NCBI RefSeq assembly: GCF_002810445.1
Contig: NZ_NEXS01000003.1
Coordinates: 248,001 to 312,000 of the forward strand
Length of the DNA: 64,000 nt
Direction of reading: 5' to 3'
Source of the DNA: Advenella sp. S44
GTDB taxonomy: Bacteria > Pseudomonadota > Gammaproteobacteria > Burkholderiales > Burkholderiaceae_B
The translations under genes were made by a program, and so were the position numbers. Numbering within the stretch: the stretch's first letter is position 1; every line of letters starts with the position of its first letter. Shown piece by piece: positions 1 through 9,400 of the stretch. The notes under the pieces were generated by a model. That model made no database searches. It was not told the origin of the DNA and was given only the letters and a program-made list of their open reading frames with translations.

Positions 1-888
1 CTGGACATGGCGCGCGGGCAGATGCCGACGACGGTCGACAAGGGCCAAGCGGCAGGGCACGACGTTCTTGACGTGGCTAAAGGTATAGACGGTACAGACG
101 CTGATGAGAGCGCCCAGTCTGCGTCGCAAGCGCATTTGGCTGACACCGCGCAAGTGGACGCTGAGCAGGCCGGTTGCGTCGCGGACACTGACGAGCCAGT
201 TTTTCCGCGGGTATTGGGCTTGTTGGCTCAGGAAGGATTGATACGCGAAGAGACCGACAGCGATGCGCCCATTCCCGACATCACGCGCGAGCCGCTGGAC
301 TTTCCAAGCAACCGGATGCAGCGCCTGCAGGCACTGGCCCGTGGTGATGAGGGATTTCTGCTTGCGCTGGGTTATTCCACGCAGCGCGGTTACGGACGCA
401 ATCACCCGTTTGCCGGCGAAATCCGTATTGGCCTGACTGAAATCTGGCTGGAGCCCGAAGAGCTGGATTTCGCCGTCCCGGCAGGGGATATCGAAATCAC
501 CGAATGCGAGATGGTGAATCAGTTTGTCGGATCAAAAGATGAGCTAGCGCAATTTACACGGGGTTATGGATTGGCGTTTGGCTATAACGAGCGCAAGGTC
601 ATGGGCATGGCATTGGTTGATCGTGCATTGCGCGCGGCCGAGTATGACGAGGAGATTACCTCTCCCGCACAGCAGGAAGAGTTTGTACTGATGCATTGCG
701 ATAACGTCGAAGCTGCCGGTTTCGTATCACATTTGAAATTGCCTCATTACGTTGATTTCCAGGCCGAGCTTGAATTGATCCGCAAGATGAGAAAACAGCA
801 AGCGCAGGGCAAGCGTCATGCAGAGCAGCAGGCTACACAGGCTACACCGGCGGAACAGGCGTTGACGCAAAAGGAGAAACGCGCATGA
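1..888 (+). CDS. phnI: C-P lyase core subunit PhnI, 5' end cut by window edge
   Basis: The reading frame is open from the first base, so the gene begins outside the window; the ATG at 7 is internal. About 295 codons remain of a family usually near 350-370 residues. The conserved core is obvious: RGDEGFLLALGYSTQRGYG, NHPFAGEIR, ITECEMVN and the C-terminal NVEAAGFVSHLKLPHYVD block. In the family PhnI displaces adenine from ATP and attaches the phosphonate to ribose triphosphate, within the PhnGHIJ complex. A Gln/Ala-rich tail of about 25 residues follows the conserved end. The stop overlaps the phnJ start (ATGA), which indicates translational coupling. Confidence 0.96.
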   Translation: MDMARGQMPTTVDKGQAAGHDVLDVAKGIDGTDADESAQSASQAHLADTAQVDAEQAGCVADTDEPVFPRVLGLLAQEGLIREETDSDAPIPDITREPLDFPSNRMQRLQALARGDEGFLLALGYSTQRGYGRNHPFAGEIRIGLTEIWLEPEELDFAVPAGDIEITECEMVNQFVGSKDELAQFTRGYGLAFGYNERKVMGMALVDRALRAAEYDEEITSPAQQEEFVLMHCDNVEAAGFVSHLKLPHYVDFQAELELIRKMRKQQAQGKRHAEQQATQATPAEQALTQKEKRA

Positions 889-1739
889 ATACGATGGCAG
901 AACCCTATAACTTTGCCTATCTTGATGAGCAAAGCAAGCGCATGATTCGTCGCGCGCTCCTTAAGGCTGTAGCCATTCCCGGCTACCAGGTTCCTTTCGG
1001 CGGGCGCGAAATGCCACTGCCTTACGGCTGGGGCACTGGTGGCATGCAACTGACCGCTGCCATCCTGGGACGTGACGACGTGCTCAAGGTGATTGACCAG
1101 GGCGCGGACGACACGACCAACGCGGTTTCCATCCGGCGCTTTTTCTCGCGTACGGCGGGTGTGCGCACCACGGTCGACACAACAGAAGCGACGGTGATAC
1201 AGACGCGACACCGCATTCCTGAAACGGCCTTGAACAATGATCAGATCATGGTTTTTCAGGTGCCGATTCCCGAGCCGCTGCGCTTTATCGAGCCCTCGGA
1301 AACCGAAACCAAGACGATGCATGCCCTGAACGACTATGGTGTGATGCACGTGAAGCTGTATGAAGACATTGCCCGCTATGGCCATATTGCGACAGCTTAT
1401 GCCTATCCGGTACTGGTGGACGGGCGCTATGTGATGGACCCGTCTCCCATTCCCAAGTTCGATAACCCGAAACTGCATTGCAGCGCGGCGCTCATGCTAT
1501 TTGGCGCCGGCCGTGAAAAGCGTTTGTATGCCGTGCCACCATACACCGATGTCGCCAGCCTGGATTTTGAAGACCATCCGTTCGACGTACAGAAGTGGGA
1601 CCACAGTTGTGCGATTTGTGGCTCAACGGAATCGTTCCTGGATGAGATTATTACCGATGACAAGGGCAGTCGCCAGTTTGTCTGCTCCGATACCGATTAC
1701 TGCGCACAGCGCGTGGCACAAGCAGGAGAAGAAAAATGA
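885..1739 (+). CDS. phnJ: Carbon-phosphorus lyase PhnJ (radical SAM, Fe-S)
   Basis: 284 residues, close to the usual 281. PhnJ cleaves the C-P bond of ribose methylphosphonate cyclic intermediates by radical SAM chemistry, giving methane (or another alkane) and cyclic ribose phosphate. The unusual cluster motif near the C-terminus is intact: Cys242 and Cys245 (CAIC), Cys267 (FVCSD) and Cys273 (DYC). By comparison with the E. coli protein these are the three cluster ligands plus the essential thiyl-radical cysteine. The motifs YNFAYLDEQ and GWGTGGMQLT are also seen. It overlaps phnI by 4 bases and phnK by 4 bases. Confidence 0.98.
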   Translation: MNTMAEPYNFAYLDEQSKRMIRRALLKAVAIPGYQVPFGGREMPLPYGWGTGGMQLTAAILGRDDVLKVIDQGADDTTNAVSIRRFFSRTAGVRTTVDTTEATVIQTRHRIPETALNNDQIMVFQVPIPEPLRFIEPSETETKTMHALNDYGVMHVKLYEDIARYGHIATAYAYPVLVDGRYVMDPSPIPKFDNPKLHCSAALMLFGAGREKRLYAVPPYTDVASLDFEDHPFDVQKWDHSCAICGSTESFLDEIITDDKGSRQFVCSDTDYCAQRVAQAGEEK

Positions 1740-2566
1740 GTGCATTGCAGGCAATTAACAATGAAGCAAGGCTTGCTGTGACTGATGAGCAGGACGGCGA
1801 GCCGCTCTTTCAAGTTTCGGATATTGGCCTTCTGTTCGGCCCGGACAAGGGATGCCAGGCGGTCAGCTTCGACTTGTATCCTGGCGAAGTGCTGGGTATT
1901 GTCGGGGAGTCGGGATCTGGTAAGTCTACGCTACTCAATGTGCTCTCGGGCCGTTGCCAGCCCGATGCCGGAACCATCCACTACCGGCACGCCGATGCGG
2001 ACGTGACCGATCTGTATGCCTCCTCCGAGGCGCAACGGCGCACCTTGCTGCGCACCGAATGGGGCTTTGTCGAGCAGAATCCGCGAGACGGCCTGCGCAT
2101 GACGGTCTCTGCCGGGGCTAATATCGGCGAGCGCCTGATGGCGCAAGGCGTACGCAATTATGGCGTGCTGCGTGGCGAATCGGAACGGTGGCTGCGCCAG
2201 GTGGAAATTGATGAAGCGCGTATTGACGACCTGCCACGCACTTTCTCGGGGGGCATGCAGCAGCGGCTGCAAATTGCACGCAATCTGGTGTCCCGGCCCC
2301 GCCTGGTGTTTATGGACGAGCCCACGGGGGGACTGGATGTATCGGTACAGGCGCGCCTGCTGGATATGTTGCGCGCTCTGGTGCGCGATCTGGGCCTGGC
2401 TGTCATTATCGTGACGCACGATCTGGCCGTAGCGCGCCTGCTGGCAGATCGCTTGATGGTTATGCGTCGCTCGCGTGTTGTCGAAAGCGGGCTCACCGAT
2501 CAGATCCTGGACGACCCACAGCATCCCTATACGCAACTGCTGGTCTCATCTGTATTGCAACCGTGA
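1736..2566 (+). CDS. phnK: C-P lyase ABC-type ATPase PhnK
   Basis: 276-residue ABC ATPase. Walker A is GESGSGKST at about residues 57-65, the signature is [10 protein letters not shown] at about 170 and Walker B is LVFMDEP at about 192. In the family PhnK is not a transporter ATPase; it binds the PhnJ face of the PhnGHIJ complex. The N-terminus is about 20 residues longer than in E. coli; the ATG overlapping the phnJ stop is used because no better-spaced internal start stands out. The next gene starts 34 bases downstream. Confidence 0.96.
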   Translation: MSALQAINNEARLAVTDEQDGEPLFQVSDIGLLFGPDKGCQAVSFDLYPGEVLGIVGESGSGKSTLLNVLSGRCQPDAGTIHYRHADADVTDLYASSEAQRRTLLRTEWGFVEQNPRDGLRMTVSAGANIGERLMAQGVRNYGVLRGESERWLRQVEIDEARIDDLPRTFSGGMQQRLQIARNLVSRPRLVFMDEPTGGLDVSVQARLLDMLRALVRDLGLAVIIVTHDLAVARLLADRLMVMRRSRVVESGLTDQILDDPQHPYTQLLVSSVLQP

Positions 2567-2600
2567 TAGTACAGATGCAATCAATGCATTCGGAGAAACA

Positions 2601-3305
2601 ATGAATACCGTTCTGCAAGTTAATAATTTATCCAAGACCTTTACGCTGCATCAGCAGCAAGGCGTGCAATTGCATGTCCTGGAGGGCATCAGCTTTTCAG
2701 TCGATGCGGGAGAATGTCTGGTGCTCCATGGTCAGTCGGGCGCCGGCAAGTCAACGTTGCTGCGCACCTTGTATGGCAACTATTTGCCCGGTGCAGGCTC
2801 TATCCGTGTGCGCCATCGCGATTCCATGACCGAGCTGGTCGGCGCTGCGCCGCGCCGAATCATGCAGGTTCGTCGCGAGACGATGGGTTATGTCAGCCAG
2901 TTCCTGCGCGTGATTCCGCGCGTGAACTGCCTGGATGTGGTTAGCGAGCCGGCCCTGTTGCGTGGCTGGAGCCTTGAGCAGGCCAACGCGCGTGCCGCCG
3001 AGCTGTTGACGCGGCTTAATATCCCGCAAAGACTGTGGTCGCTGGCGCCCAATACGTTTTCGGGCGGCGAGCAACAGCGCGTGAATATCGCCCGCGGCTT
3101 CATGGTCAATTGGCCGTTGATGCTGCTGGACGAACCCACTGCATCTCTGGATGAGGTAAACGGTCGGGTTGTGCTGGAGATGATCGACGAAGCCAAGGCT
3201 GCCGGCTGCGCATTGATTGGCATTTTTCATGACAGGGTGGCACGCGAGGCGGTGGCCGATCGCTGCCTGGATATTGCAACACGGGAGATGAAACATGTTG
3301 CGTGA
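2601..3305 (+). CDS. phnL: C-P lyase ABC-type ATPase PhnL
   Basis: 234-residue ABC ATPase. Walker A is GQSGAGKST at residues 44-52, the signature is [10 protein letters not shown] and Walker B is LMLLDEP. The frame stays open upstream to 2475, but the ATG at 2601 is preceded by GGAGA at a proper spacing and gives the family N-terminus [14 protein letters not shown], so it is taken as the start. PhnL is required for methylphosphonate use and stacks on PhnK in the C-P lyase assembly. The 3' end overlaps phnM by 11 bases. Confidence 0.95.
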   Translation: MNTVLQVNNLSKTFTLHQQQGVQLHVLEGISFSVDAGECLVLHGQSGAGKSTLLRTLYGNYLPGAGSIRVRHRDSMTELVGAAPRRIMQVRRETMGYVSQFLRVIPRVNCLDVVSEPALLRGWSLEQANARAAELLTRLNIPQRLWSLAPNTFSGGEQQRVNIARGFMVNWPLMLLDEPTASLDEVNGRVVLEMIDEAKAAGCALIGIFHDRVAREAVADRCLDIATREMKHVA

Positions 3306-4440
3306 ACGAGTTATCACAAATGCAAAAGTTGTCACGGCCAATGAGGTTATCAGTGGCACGGTGTTCTTGAGGGACGGCAGGATTGATGACATAAGCGAGG
3401 GCAGTAGCAGTCTGGCGGCGGCCGAAGACTGGCAGGGCGATTATATGATCCCGGGTCTGATCGAACTGCACACCGATAACCTTGAAAAATACATGAATCC
3501 GCGTCCCGGCGTAGACTGGCCCTCTGAAAACGCCGTACTGGCGCATGATGCGCAAATCGTGGGCGCGGCAATCACAACTGTATTTGATGCGCTGTCTATC
3601 GGCGATGTGAACCCAAAGGGAAAGCGTCTGCTGCAGTTGCCGAAAATGATCGAAGCGATCTCTCATGCCGAAGGCCAGGGGCACACGCGTGCCGAACACA
3701 GACTGCATTTGCGTTGCGAAGTCAGCCATGAAAAAACCCTGGGGATTTTTGAAGATCTGGTGGGCAATAACCTGGTGCATCTGGTGTCAATCATGGACCA
3801 TACGCCTGGCCAGCGCCAGTTTGTGAAGTATGAAAAATATCGCGAGTACTATCAAGGAAAATATCATTTGAATGATGCCGACATGGACGCCTTTATCGTA
3901 TTGCAAAAACAGAACGCAGAGCGCTACAGCGAAGGCTATCGTCGTCGTATTGTGGACATCTGCCACGAGCGCGGCCTGTCCCTGGCCAGTCACGATGACG
4001 CCACCAGCGAGCACGTGCATGAATCAGCCGGTTTCGGTATGACCATTGCCGAATTTCCCACCACGCATGAAGCGGCGGCGCTCAGTCACCAGCTCGGGCT
4101 GAAGGTTCTGATGGGCGCGCCCAATGTTGTGCGCGGCGGCTCGCATTCGGGCAACATTGCGGCGGCGGATCTGGCGCGCCAGGGCGTGTTGGATATTCTG
4201 TCCAGCGATTACTATCCGGCCAGCATGCTGCAGTCGGTACGAATATTGAACCAGTCCGAGTTGGGGATCAGCCTGCCTGATGCCGTCAATATGGTCAGCC
4301 TGGCGCCGGCCAGGTCCGCCAATTTGCCGGATCGCGGGCAGATCAGCCCGGGCCTGCGCGCCGATCTGGTGCAGGTCAAAGATACGGGCCAGCAATTCGT
4401 AGTGCAACAGGTGTTGCGCGAAGGCAAGCGGGTTTTCTGA
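3295..4440 (+). CDS. phnM: Ribose 1-methylphosphonate 5-triphosphate diphosphatase PhnM
   Basis: 381-residue amidohydrolase-fold enzyme, the usual size. It removes pyrophosphate from alpha-D-ribose 1-methylphosphonate 5-triphosphate to give the PhnJ substrate. Metal-site motifs visible are LIELHTDN (about 55-62), [24 protein letters not shown] and LSSDYYP. The C-terminal Q..REGKRVF matches the amidohydrolase closing strand. The start lies inside phnL and the stop TGA shares its last base with the phnN start (TGATG), so it is translationally coupled on both sides. Confidence 0.97.
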   Translation: MLRERVITNAKVVTANEVISGTVFLRDGRIDDISEGSSSLAAAEDWQGDYMIPGLIELHTDNLEKYMNPRPGVDWPSENAVLAHDAQIVGAAITTVFDALSIGDVNPKGKRLLQLPKMIEAISHAEGQGHTRAEHRLHLRCEVSHEKTLGIFEDLVGNNLVHLVSIMDHTPGQRQFVKYEKYREYYQGKYHLNDADMDAFIVLQKQNAERYSEGYRRRIVDICHERGLSLASHDDATSEHVHESAGFGMTIAEFPTTHEAAALSHQLGLKVLMGAPNVVRGGSHSGNIAAADLARQGVLDILSSDYYPASMLQSVRILNQSELGISLPDAVNMVSLAPARSANLPDRGQISPGLRADLVQVKDTGQQFVVQQVLREGKRVF

Positions 4441-5021
4441 TGTCGGGACAACTGGTGTATGTGATGGGCCCCTCCGGCTCGGGCAAGGACAGTCTGCTGC
4501 AACAGGCGACTCGCCGCACCGGCTCCCGGTTGCATCTGATGAAGCGCTATATCACCCGATCGGCGGAATCCGAGGGCGAAGATGCGTTCTCTGTGTCGCC
4601 CGAGGACTTTGACGCCATGCAGGCGCGCGGCGCGTTTGCCATGAGCTGGCGCGCCAATGGCCTGGCCTACGGCATTCCGGCAGAGCTCGATACCCGGCTG
4701 GCACAAGGGCAAACGGTGCTGGTCAATGGCTCGCGTGCCTATTGCGAATCTGCGGTGCAGCTGTATCAGTCGGTGCTGGTGGTGTTGGTTCAGGTGGAAT
4801 CGCAATTGTTGTTGCAACGCCTGCTGCGACGCGGTCGTGAAAGCGTTGAAGAAATTACGGAAAGGCTGGCACGCAATACGCGGCTGGACAATACCTTCAT
4901 AGAGGGCTTGCGTGAACAGGGGGCGCGTTTCGCGGTCATCGACAATTCAGCTGACCTCGATAGCGCGGTAACACAGTTTTTGGATACAATCGAACAAGCC
5001 ACGATATCGGAACAGCAATGA
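4440..5021 (+). CDS. phnN: Ribose 1,5-bisphosphate phosphokinase PhnN
   Basis: 193-residue P-loop kinase of the guanylate-kinase-like fold. The N-terminal VMGPSGSGKDSLL places the P-loop at residues 10-17. PhnN makes PRPP from ribose 1,5-bisphosphate and ATP, which returns the ribose carbon of the C-P lyase pathway to metabolism. The start overlaps the phnM stop by one base, and the phnP start overlaps its stop (ATGA at 5018-5021). Confidence 0.93.
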   Translation: MSGQLVYVMGPSGSGKDSLLQQATRRTGSRLHLMKRYITRSAESEGEDAFSVSPEDFDAMQARGAFAMSWRANGLAYGIPAELDTRLAQGQTVLVNGSRAYCESAVQLYQSVLVVLVQVESQLLLQRLLRRGRESVEEITERLARNTRLDNTFIEGLREQGARFAVIDNSADLDSAVTQFLDTIEQATISEQQ

Positions 5022-5776
5022 AACTGACTTTCCTGGGCACCGGCAACTCTGCGCAAATGCCGGTTTATAACTGCGATTGCATCGCCTGTGCCCGGGCAAG
5101 GCACGATCTTCGCTACGGCCGTCTGCCCTGTAGCGCCTTGCTGCAGACCGATGATGGCCAATGGCTGATCGACAGTGGTCTGATGGATTTGTCCACCCGC
5201 TTTGCGCCAGGCGCCCTGCAAGGCATATTTCAGACGCATTATCATGCCGATCATGCCCAGGGTCTGCTGCACTTGCGCTGGGGCGTTAATCTGCGGATTG
5301 CCATATACGGCCCGCCCGATGAGAACGGCTTTGCCGATCTGTACAAGCATCCGGGCATTCTGGACTTCTCTCAACCCTTTCATGCGTTCGAAGAACGACG
5401 GTTTGCCGGGTTCACCATGACGGCCTTGCCGTTGGAGCATTCCAAACTGACCTATGGTTATCTGATCCGTCCGGATCGCGGTGACAGCCTGGCTTACCTG
5501 ACTGATACGCAAGGTCTGTCGGCTGCGGTGCAGGACTTTTTGCGGACACTGCGTCCTGTGCATTGTGTTCTTGACTGTTCCTATCCGCCACTGCCGAAAC
5601 CGGGACGAAACCACAACGATCTGAACCAGGCGCTGGCCATCCACGCTGCCATCGGCGCTGGAACGACCTGGCTGACTCATGCCGGCCATGAACTGGATCG
5701 CTACCTGATGTCGCATCCTGACGCGCTGCCCGCGGGCGTGCGCCAGGCATTCGATGGCGATTGCATTGAGTTATAG
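5018..5776 (+). CDS. phnP: Phosphoribosyl 1,2-cyclic phosphate phosphodiesterase PhnP
   Basis: 252-residue metallo-beta-lactamase-fold phosphodiesterase that opens the 5-phosphoribosyl 1,2-cyclic phosphate produced by PhnJ. The active-site motif HYHADH lies at residues 74-79. The extra structural zinc knuckle typical of PhnP is seen at NCDCIAC (Cys19, Cys21, Cys24). It is the last gene of the operon; no phnO acetyltransferase gene lies between phnN and phnP or downstream. No clear rho-independent terminator was seen after it. Confidence 0.95.
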   Translation: MKLTFLGTGNSAQMPVYNCDCIACARARHDLRYGRLPCSALLQTDDGQWLIDSGLMDLSTRFAPGALQGIFQTHYHADHAQGLLHLRWGVNLRIAIYGPPDENGFADLYKHPGILDFSQPFHAFEERRFAGFTMTALPLEHSKLTYGYLIRPDRGDSLAYLTDTQGLSAAVQDFLRTLRPVHCVLDCSYPPLPKPGRNHNDLNQALAIHAAIGAGTTWLTHAGHELDRYLMSHPDALPAGVRQAFDGDCIEL

Positions 5777-6007
5777 CCGCCACCAGTAACGGGCCTGAAC
5801 GTGGCTGTATACCGGCCATGTCGCGGGTAGCACGCACGTCCCGACGTCAGGTTTTTTCCGTTGTTCTCACGCACAGTCGCATAAAAGTTTCGTGGCTAAT
5901 TCACTTTTATCTCGGAATTATTTGACTTTTATTAAGGCGTCTGTCAGTCCACTTCCGGTAATATAAACGAGAAATATTCGCATTTACTAAATTGGTGGAC
6001 TTTTACC
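5777..6007. promoter_or_regulatory. AT-rich spacer before ftrABCD, probable promoter region
   Basis: This spacer of about 230 bases between phnP and ftrA becomes AT-rich from 5880. It contains TTGACT at 5922 and a TAATATAAA run at 5959-5967, but no -35/-10 pair with clean spacing. The segment around 5967-5985 is an imperfect AT-rich inverted repeat (CGAGAAATATTCGC) that could be a Fur-type operator. This is weak and rests mainly on the iron-uptake function of the genes downstream. Confidence 0.35.
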
Positions 6008-6547
6008 ATGATCAAGAAAATCGTCCTGATCAGTGCCGGCATGGCACTGTCTCTTTCGCTGTCTGCACAGGCCGCTGAATACCCTATTGGCAAGCCGCAT
6101 ATGAAACATGGCATGGAAATCGCTGCGGTCTATCTGCAACCCATTACCATGGACCCGCCGGGCATGATGCGCGAAGCCAAAGATTCAGACATTCATCTTG
6201 AAGCCGACATTCATGCCACCGGCGATAACAAGAACGGCTTTGAGGAAGGCGCGTGGATGCCATACCTGAATATTAAATACAAACTGCAAAAAGAGGGCGG
6301 CAAGGTCCAGGAAGGCCCGCTCATGCCCATGGTCGCCAACGACGGCCCGCACTATGGCGATAATGTCAAACTCGAGGGACCCGGCAAGTACAAGCTCACA
6401 TTCATTATCGGTAATCCAGAGACCAATAAAATGAACCATTTTGGCCGTCATACCGATAAGGAAACGGGTGTGGAACCGTTCTTTGACACCTTTGAAGTCG
6501 ATTACGAGTTCACCTATGCCGGCACCGGCAAGAAAGGTGGTTACTGA
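6008..6547 (+). CDS. ftrA: Periplasmic iron-binding protein FtrA (P19/Tpd family)
   Basis: 179 residues. A signal peptide (KK, hydrophobic stretch, AQA-AE) should be cleaved near residue 22-23, so the protein is periplasmic. The mature part is the P19-type fold found with FTR1 permeases, with the Met/His-rich metal region KPHMKHGMEI and MDPPGMM and the conserved WMPYLNIKY and HFGRHTD segments. In Bordetella the homologous FtrA works with FtrB, C and D in ferrous iron uptake. It is followed after 2 bases by ftrB and is probably the first gene of the four-gene unit. Confidence 0.9.
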   Translation: MIKKIVLISAGMALSLSLSAQAAEYPIGKPHMKHGMEIAAVYLQPITMDPPGMMREAKDSDIHLEADIHATGDNKNGFEEGAWMPYLNIKYKLQKEGGKVQEGPLMPMVANDGPHYGDNVKLEGPGKYKLTFIIGNPETNKMNHFGRHTDKETGVEPFFDTFEVDYEFTYAGTGKKGGY

Positions 6548-6549
6548 TC

Positions 6550-6906
6550 ATGGTAAAACGTGCGCTGGCGATAGTCGGTCTGGCGCTTTCCGTCACCTTG
6601 GCCCAAGGGCTGCTGGCCGGCAGCGCCTGGGGCGAGACGCCCACATTTACCCTGCGGTTCAAGCAAGACGGAACGTTCGAACCGCAGCGACTTGAAGTGC
6701 CTGCCGGACGTTTCAAGGTCAATCTGATCAACGAGAGCGATGTGCCGGTAGAGTTCGAGAGTCTGCCCTTGCGCAAGGAAAAGGTGCTGGGGCCTGGCCT
6801 GTCCTCCTTTCTCGTTTTCAAAATTTCCAAGCCCGGCGAGTATCCGTTTTTTGATGATTTCCACCAATCCGTAAAAGGAACACTGGTGGTCAAGCCTGCC
6901 GAATAG
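6550..6906 (+). CDS. ftrB: Periplasmic cupredoxin-like FtrB
   Basis: 118 residues, with a signal peptide ending near GSAWGE (about residue 28) followed by a small cupredoxin-type beta-domain (FEPQRLEVPAGRFKVNLINES, GEYPFFDDFHQSVKGTLVV). In the FtrABCD model the cupredoxin is proposed to oxidise Fe2+ before permeation by FtrC. It begins 2 bases after ftrA and ends 27 bases before ftrC, consistent with one transcript. Confidence 0.87.
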   Translation: MVKRALAIVGLALSVTLAQGLLAGSAWGETPTFTLRFKQDGTFEPQRLEVPAGRFKVNLINESDVPVEFESLPLRKEKVLGPGLSSFLVFKISKPGEYPFFDDFHQSVKGTLVVKPAE

Positions 6907-6933
6907 GCCTGTATCCATTCAAAAGGAATCCAA

Positions 6934-7779
6934 TTGGAGCAAGTGGCATTTATTGTCTGGCGCGAAAGCGTTGAAGCCCTTCTTGTGGTGGGCATCCTGT
7001 ACACCTGGCTGCGGGCGTCTGCCAGTGGCCGCCGTGGTTTGCCCTGGCTATGGGGTGGCGTAGCGGCAGGGTTGCTGCTCGCCGTTGCGCTTGCCCTGGT
7101 ATTCATGGGGGTTTCTACCTGGCTGTCCGATACCGGGCAGGAATGGTTCCAGGCCATCATGGCTTTGCTTGCCTGCGGATTGGTCGTGCAAATGGTGCTG
7201 TGGATGAAAAAACACGGCCCTCGCCTGAAAACGGAACTGGTCAGCGACGCATCAGTGAATGTAGAACGCAATAGTTGGTGGGGGCTGCTGGTTCTGGTCA
7301 TGATCGCCGTGGCCAGGGAAGGCAGTGAAACCGTGGTGTTCTTGTGGGGTACCGTATTGGCCGGGGCGCGACAGGAACAGGCGCTGGCGCTGATGGTGGC
7401 CGGTATAGGGGGATTCCTGCTCGCGTTGCTTACCTTCTATGTTTTACAACTGGGTGGGCGAATCATTACCTGGCGGCGCTTCTTTCAGATTACCGAGATT
7501 CTGTTGCTGCTGCTGGCCGGCTCACTGCTCATGAACGGCATCGATCACCTGATTTCGCTTGAAGCCATCCCGGCGTTTATGGATCCACTGTGGGATACTG
7601 GCGCCGTCATTGACGACAGCGCTGGCATCGGCAAAGTCCTTGCCGATTTTGCCGGTTACCGGGCCATGCCTTCCCTGACGCATGTTGTTATTTTCTTCCT
7701 GTATTGGTTTATTATTGCGGTTTTGTTCCGGCGGTTGCGCCCGGCAACCGTGTCCGCTGCGGCCTCTGTCCACGGCTGA
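6934..7779 (+). CDS. ftrC: FTR1-type iron permease FtrC
   Basis: 281-residue multi-pass membrane protein of the FTR1/OFeT family. Both REXXE iron-translocation motifs are present: R10-E-S-V-E14 in the first helix and R128-E-G-S-E132 in the fourth. The start is a TTG preceded by AAGGAA at 6923-6928; no ATG fits, because the first REXXE helix must be included. Several further hydrophobic helices follow. The gene is followed by a 120-base spacer with a strong hairpin before ftrD. Confidence 0.92.
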   Translation: MEQVAFIVWRESVEALLVVGILYTWLRASASGRRGLPWLWGGVAAGLLLAVALALVFMGVSTWLSDTGQEWFQAIMALLACGLVVQMVLWMKKHGPRLKTELVSDASVNVERNSWWGLLVLVMIAVAREGSETVVFLWGTVLAGARQEQALALMVAGIGGFLLALLTFYVLQLGGRIITWRRFFQITEILLLLLAGSLLMNGIDHLISLEAIPAFMDPLWDTGAVIDDSAGIGKVLADFAGYRAMPSLTHVVIFFLYWFIIAVLFRRLRPATVSAAASVHG

Positions 7780-7817
7780 CACATACTGCCCGAGCCGGCT
7801 TTTCGATCAGCGCCCAG

Positions 7818-7842
7818 CGTCGCGCCCTGTACTGGCGCGACG
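7818..7842 (+). terminator. Perfect 9-bp hairpin between ftrC and ftrD
   Basis: CGTCGCGCC, a 7-base loop, then GGCGCGACG: a perfect GC-rich stem. No T-run follows, so it is not a classical intrinsic terminator. It could be an mRNA stability or processing element, or a partial attenuator that reduces ftrD expression relative to ftrABC. Confidence 0.4.
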
Positions 7843-7903
7843 TGCCGCTCTTGCATTGTTATCCTACTCACAACGTTGAGTTCGCTCTTTCAAGGTGTGC
7901 TCC

Positions 7904-9271
7904 ATGAGCGCCATTTTTCAATCGTTTGCCTATCGGCTTTCGTCATTCCTGCGAGACCATAAACGGCTGCTGCGCAATATACAGTGGTGTGTGGTCGCCG
8001 TTTACTTTTTCCTCATTCTCGTTCCGGCAGCATTGCCCCTGCCGGGCAATTCCGCACATATTTTTTCCAATCTGACCGTTTTTGCCCAATTTGCTTTCTG
8101 GGGTATTTGGTGGCCGTTTGTGCTCGTGTCCATGCCACTGATGGGACGGGCGTGGTGCGGCTGGTTCTGTCCCGAGGGCATGCTTAGCGAATGGGCCAGT
8201 GAACGCGGACGCGGTCGCGCCATCCCCCGTTGGATGCGTTGGGGAGGCTGGCCATTCGTTGCTTTCGCGCTGACAACAATTTACGGCCAACTGGTCAGCG
8301 TCTACCAATATCCCTGGGCCGTTCTTGCTGTATTGGGGGGCTCGACAGCGGCGGCCATGATTGTCGGCTATCTTTACGGTCGCAACAAACGGGTCTGGTG
8401 CAAATATTTGTGTCCGGTCAACGGGGTATTTCAGCTACTGGCCAAACTGGCGCCCTGGCACTACAAGGTCAGCGAAGACGCCTGGCGCCATCCGGTGCGA
8501 CGCATCGAATCGGTCAATTGCGCACCGCTGGTGCCGCTGCGTCATATGAAGGGAGCGGCTGATTGTCACATGTGCGGACGTTGCGCCGACTACCGCGGCG
8601 CCATTGCGCTGACCGTGCGCTCGCCAGAAGAAGAGATCGTGCACGTGTCCGAGACCGGTGGCTGGCAAACTGCACTTATCGTTTTCGGGCTGATGGGCAT
8701 TGCCGTGGGGGCCTTCCTGTGGAGTGCCAGCCCATGGTTTGTCGCGCTGAAACAAGCGATGGCCGAGTGGCTGGTGAACCATGATATTTTCTGGCCGCTG
8801 CAACAGAACGCGCCCTGGTTCATTCTTACTCACTATCCGGAGGTCAATGATGTTTTCAGCTGGCTCGACGGAGTCACCATTTTGCTGTTTATTTTGTGCA
8901 CGGCGCTCGTTACCGGCGGTGCCCTGTGGCTGGGCCTGCAAAGCATCCGGCTAGTGGTGGGCAAGCGAGTCAAACTAGCGGTGAATACCGTCGCCCAGGC
9001 GCTGATTCCTGCAGCAGGCGCCGGCGTCTTTCTGGGGTTGACGGCCACCACCGTCACCTTGTTGCAGAATGACGGTGTTGCGACAGGCTGGGTAGGGCCG
9101 GCCCGCCTGGCGCTGCTGTCCCTGTCTTTGCTGTGGACACTGCGACTGGCATGGAAAATTCTGGCTCAACACCGTTTGCCGCTGCCGCGACGCATGGCCT
9201 GTATGTTGTTGCTGCTCGCAGGCCTGGCGCCATTCACCTATGCGTGGCTACTGTTCTTCGTGATCTGGTAA
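7904..9271 (+). CDS. ftrD: Membrane polyferredoxin FtrD (4Fe-4S, NapH-like)
   Basis: 455 residues from the ATG at 7904, chosen over the in-frame GTG at 7895 because AAGG at 7892-7895 is correctly spaced for 7904. Helical membrane segments alternate with cysteine motifs of NapH/NosR-type polyferredoxins: AWCGWFCPEG, WCKYLCPVNG and a ferredoxin-like CHMCGRC. FtrD is proposed to accept the electron from iron oxidation in the ftr system. The second half (about residues 260-455) is hydrophobic with no further cysteine cluster. The gene is last in the ftr unit. Confidence 0.88.
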   Translation: MSAIFQSFAYRLSSFLRDHKRLLRNIQWCVVAVYFFLILVPAALPLPGNSAHIFSNLTVFAQFAFWGIWWPFVLVSMPLMGRAWCGWFCPEGMLSEWASERGRGRAIPRWMRWGGWPFVAFALTTIYGQLVSVYQYPWAVLAVLGGSTAAAMIVGYLYGRNKRVWCKYLCPVNGVFQLLAKLAPWHYKVSEDAWRHPVRRIESVNCAPLVPLRHMKGAADCHMCGRCADYRGAIALTVRSPEEEIVHVSETGGWQTALIVFGLMGIAVGAFLWSASPWFVALKQAMAEWLVNHDIFWPLQQNAPWFILTHYPEVNDVFSWLDGVTILLFILCTALVTGGALWLGLQSIRLVVGKRVKLAVNTVAQALIPAAGAGVFLGLTATTVTLLQNDGVATGWVGPARLALLSLSLLWTLRLAWKILAQHRLPLPRRMACMLLLLAGLAPFTYAWLLFFVIW

Positions 9272-9400
9272 GGGCATTTTTTGAACGAGTGACTCAGGCA
9301 CGTTTCCAGCCTTTATACAAACCCATTCGTACTTTACACAGATGACGGGCTGCAACCAGTTTGCTACTATGTGACCCTATGTATACTCTGATGGTCATTC

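Noticed and set aside
816-1478. 220-codon minus-strand frame opposite phnI/phnJ
   Set aside because: It is fully antisense to strongly conserved PhnI and PhnJ codons and has no family likeness; a shadow caused by GC-rich third positions.
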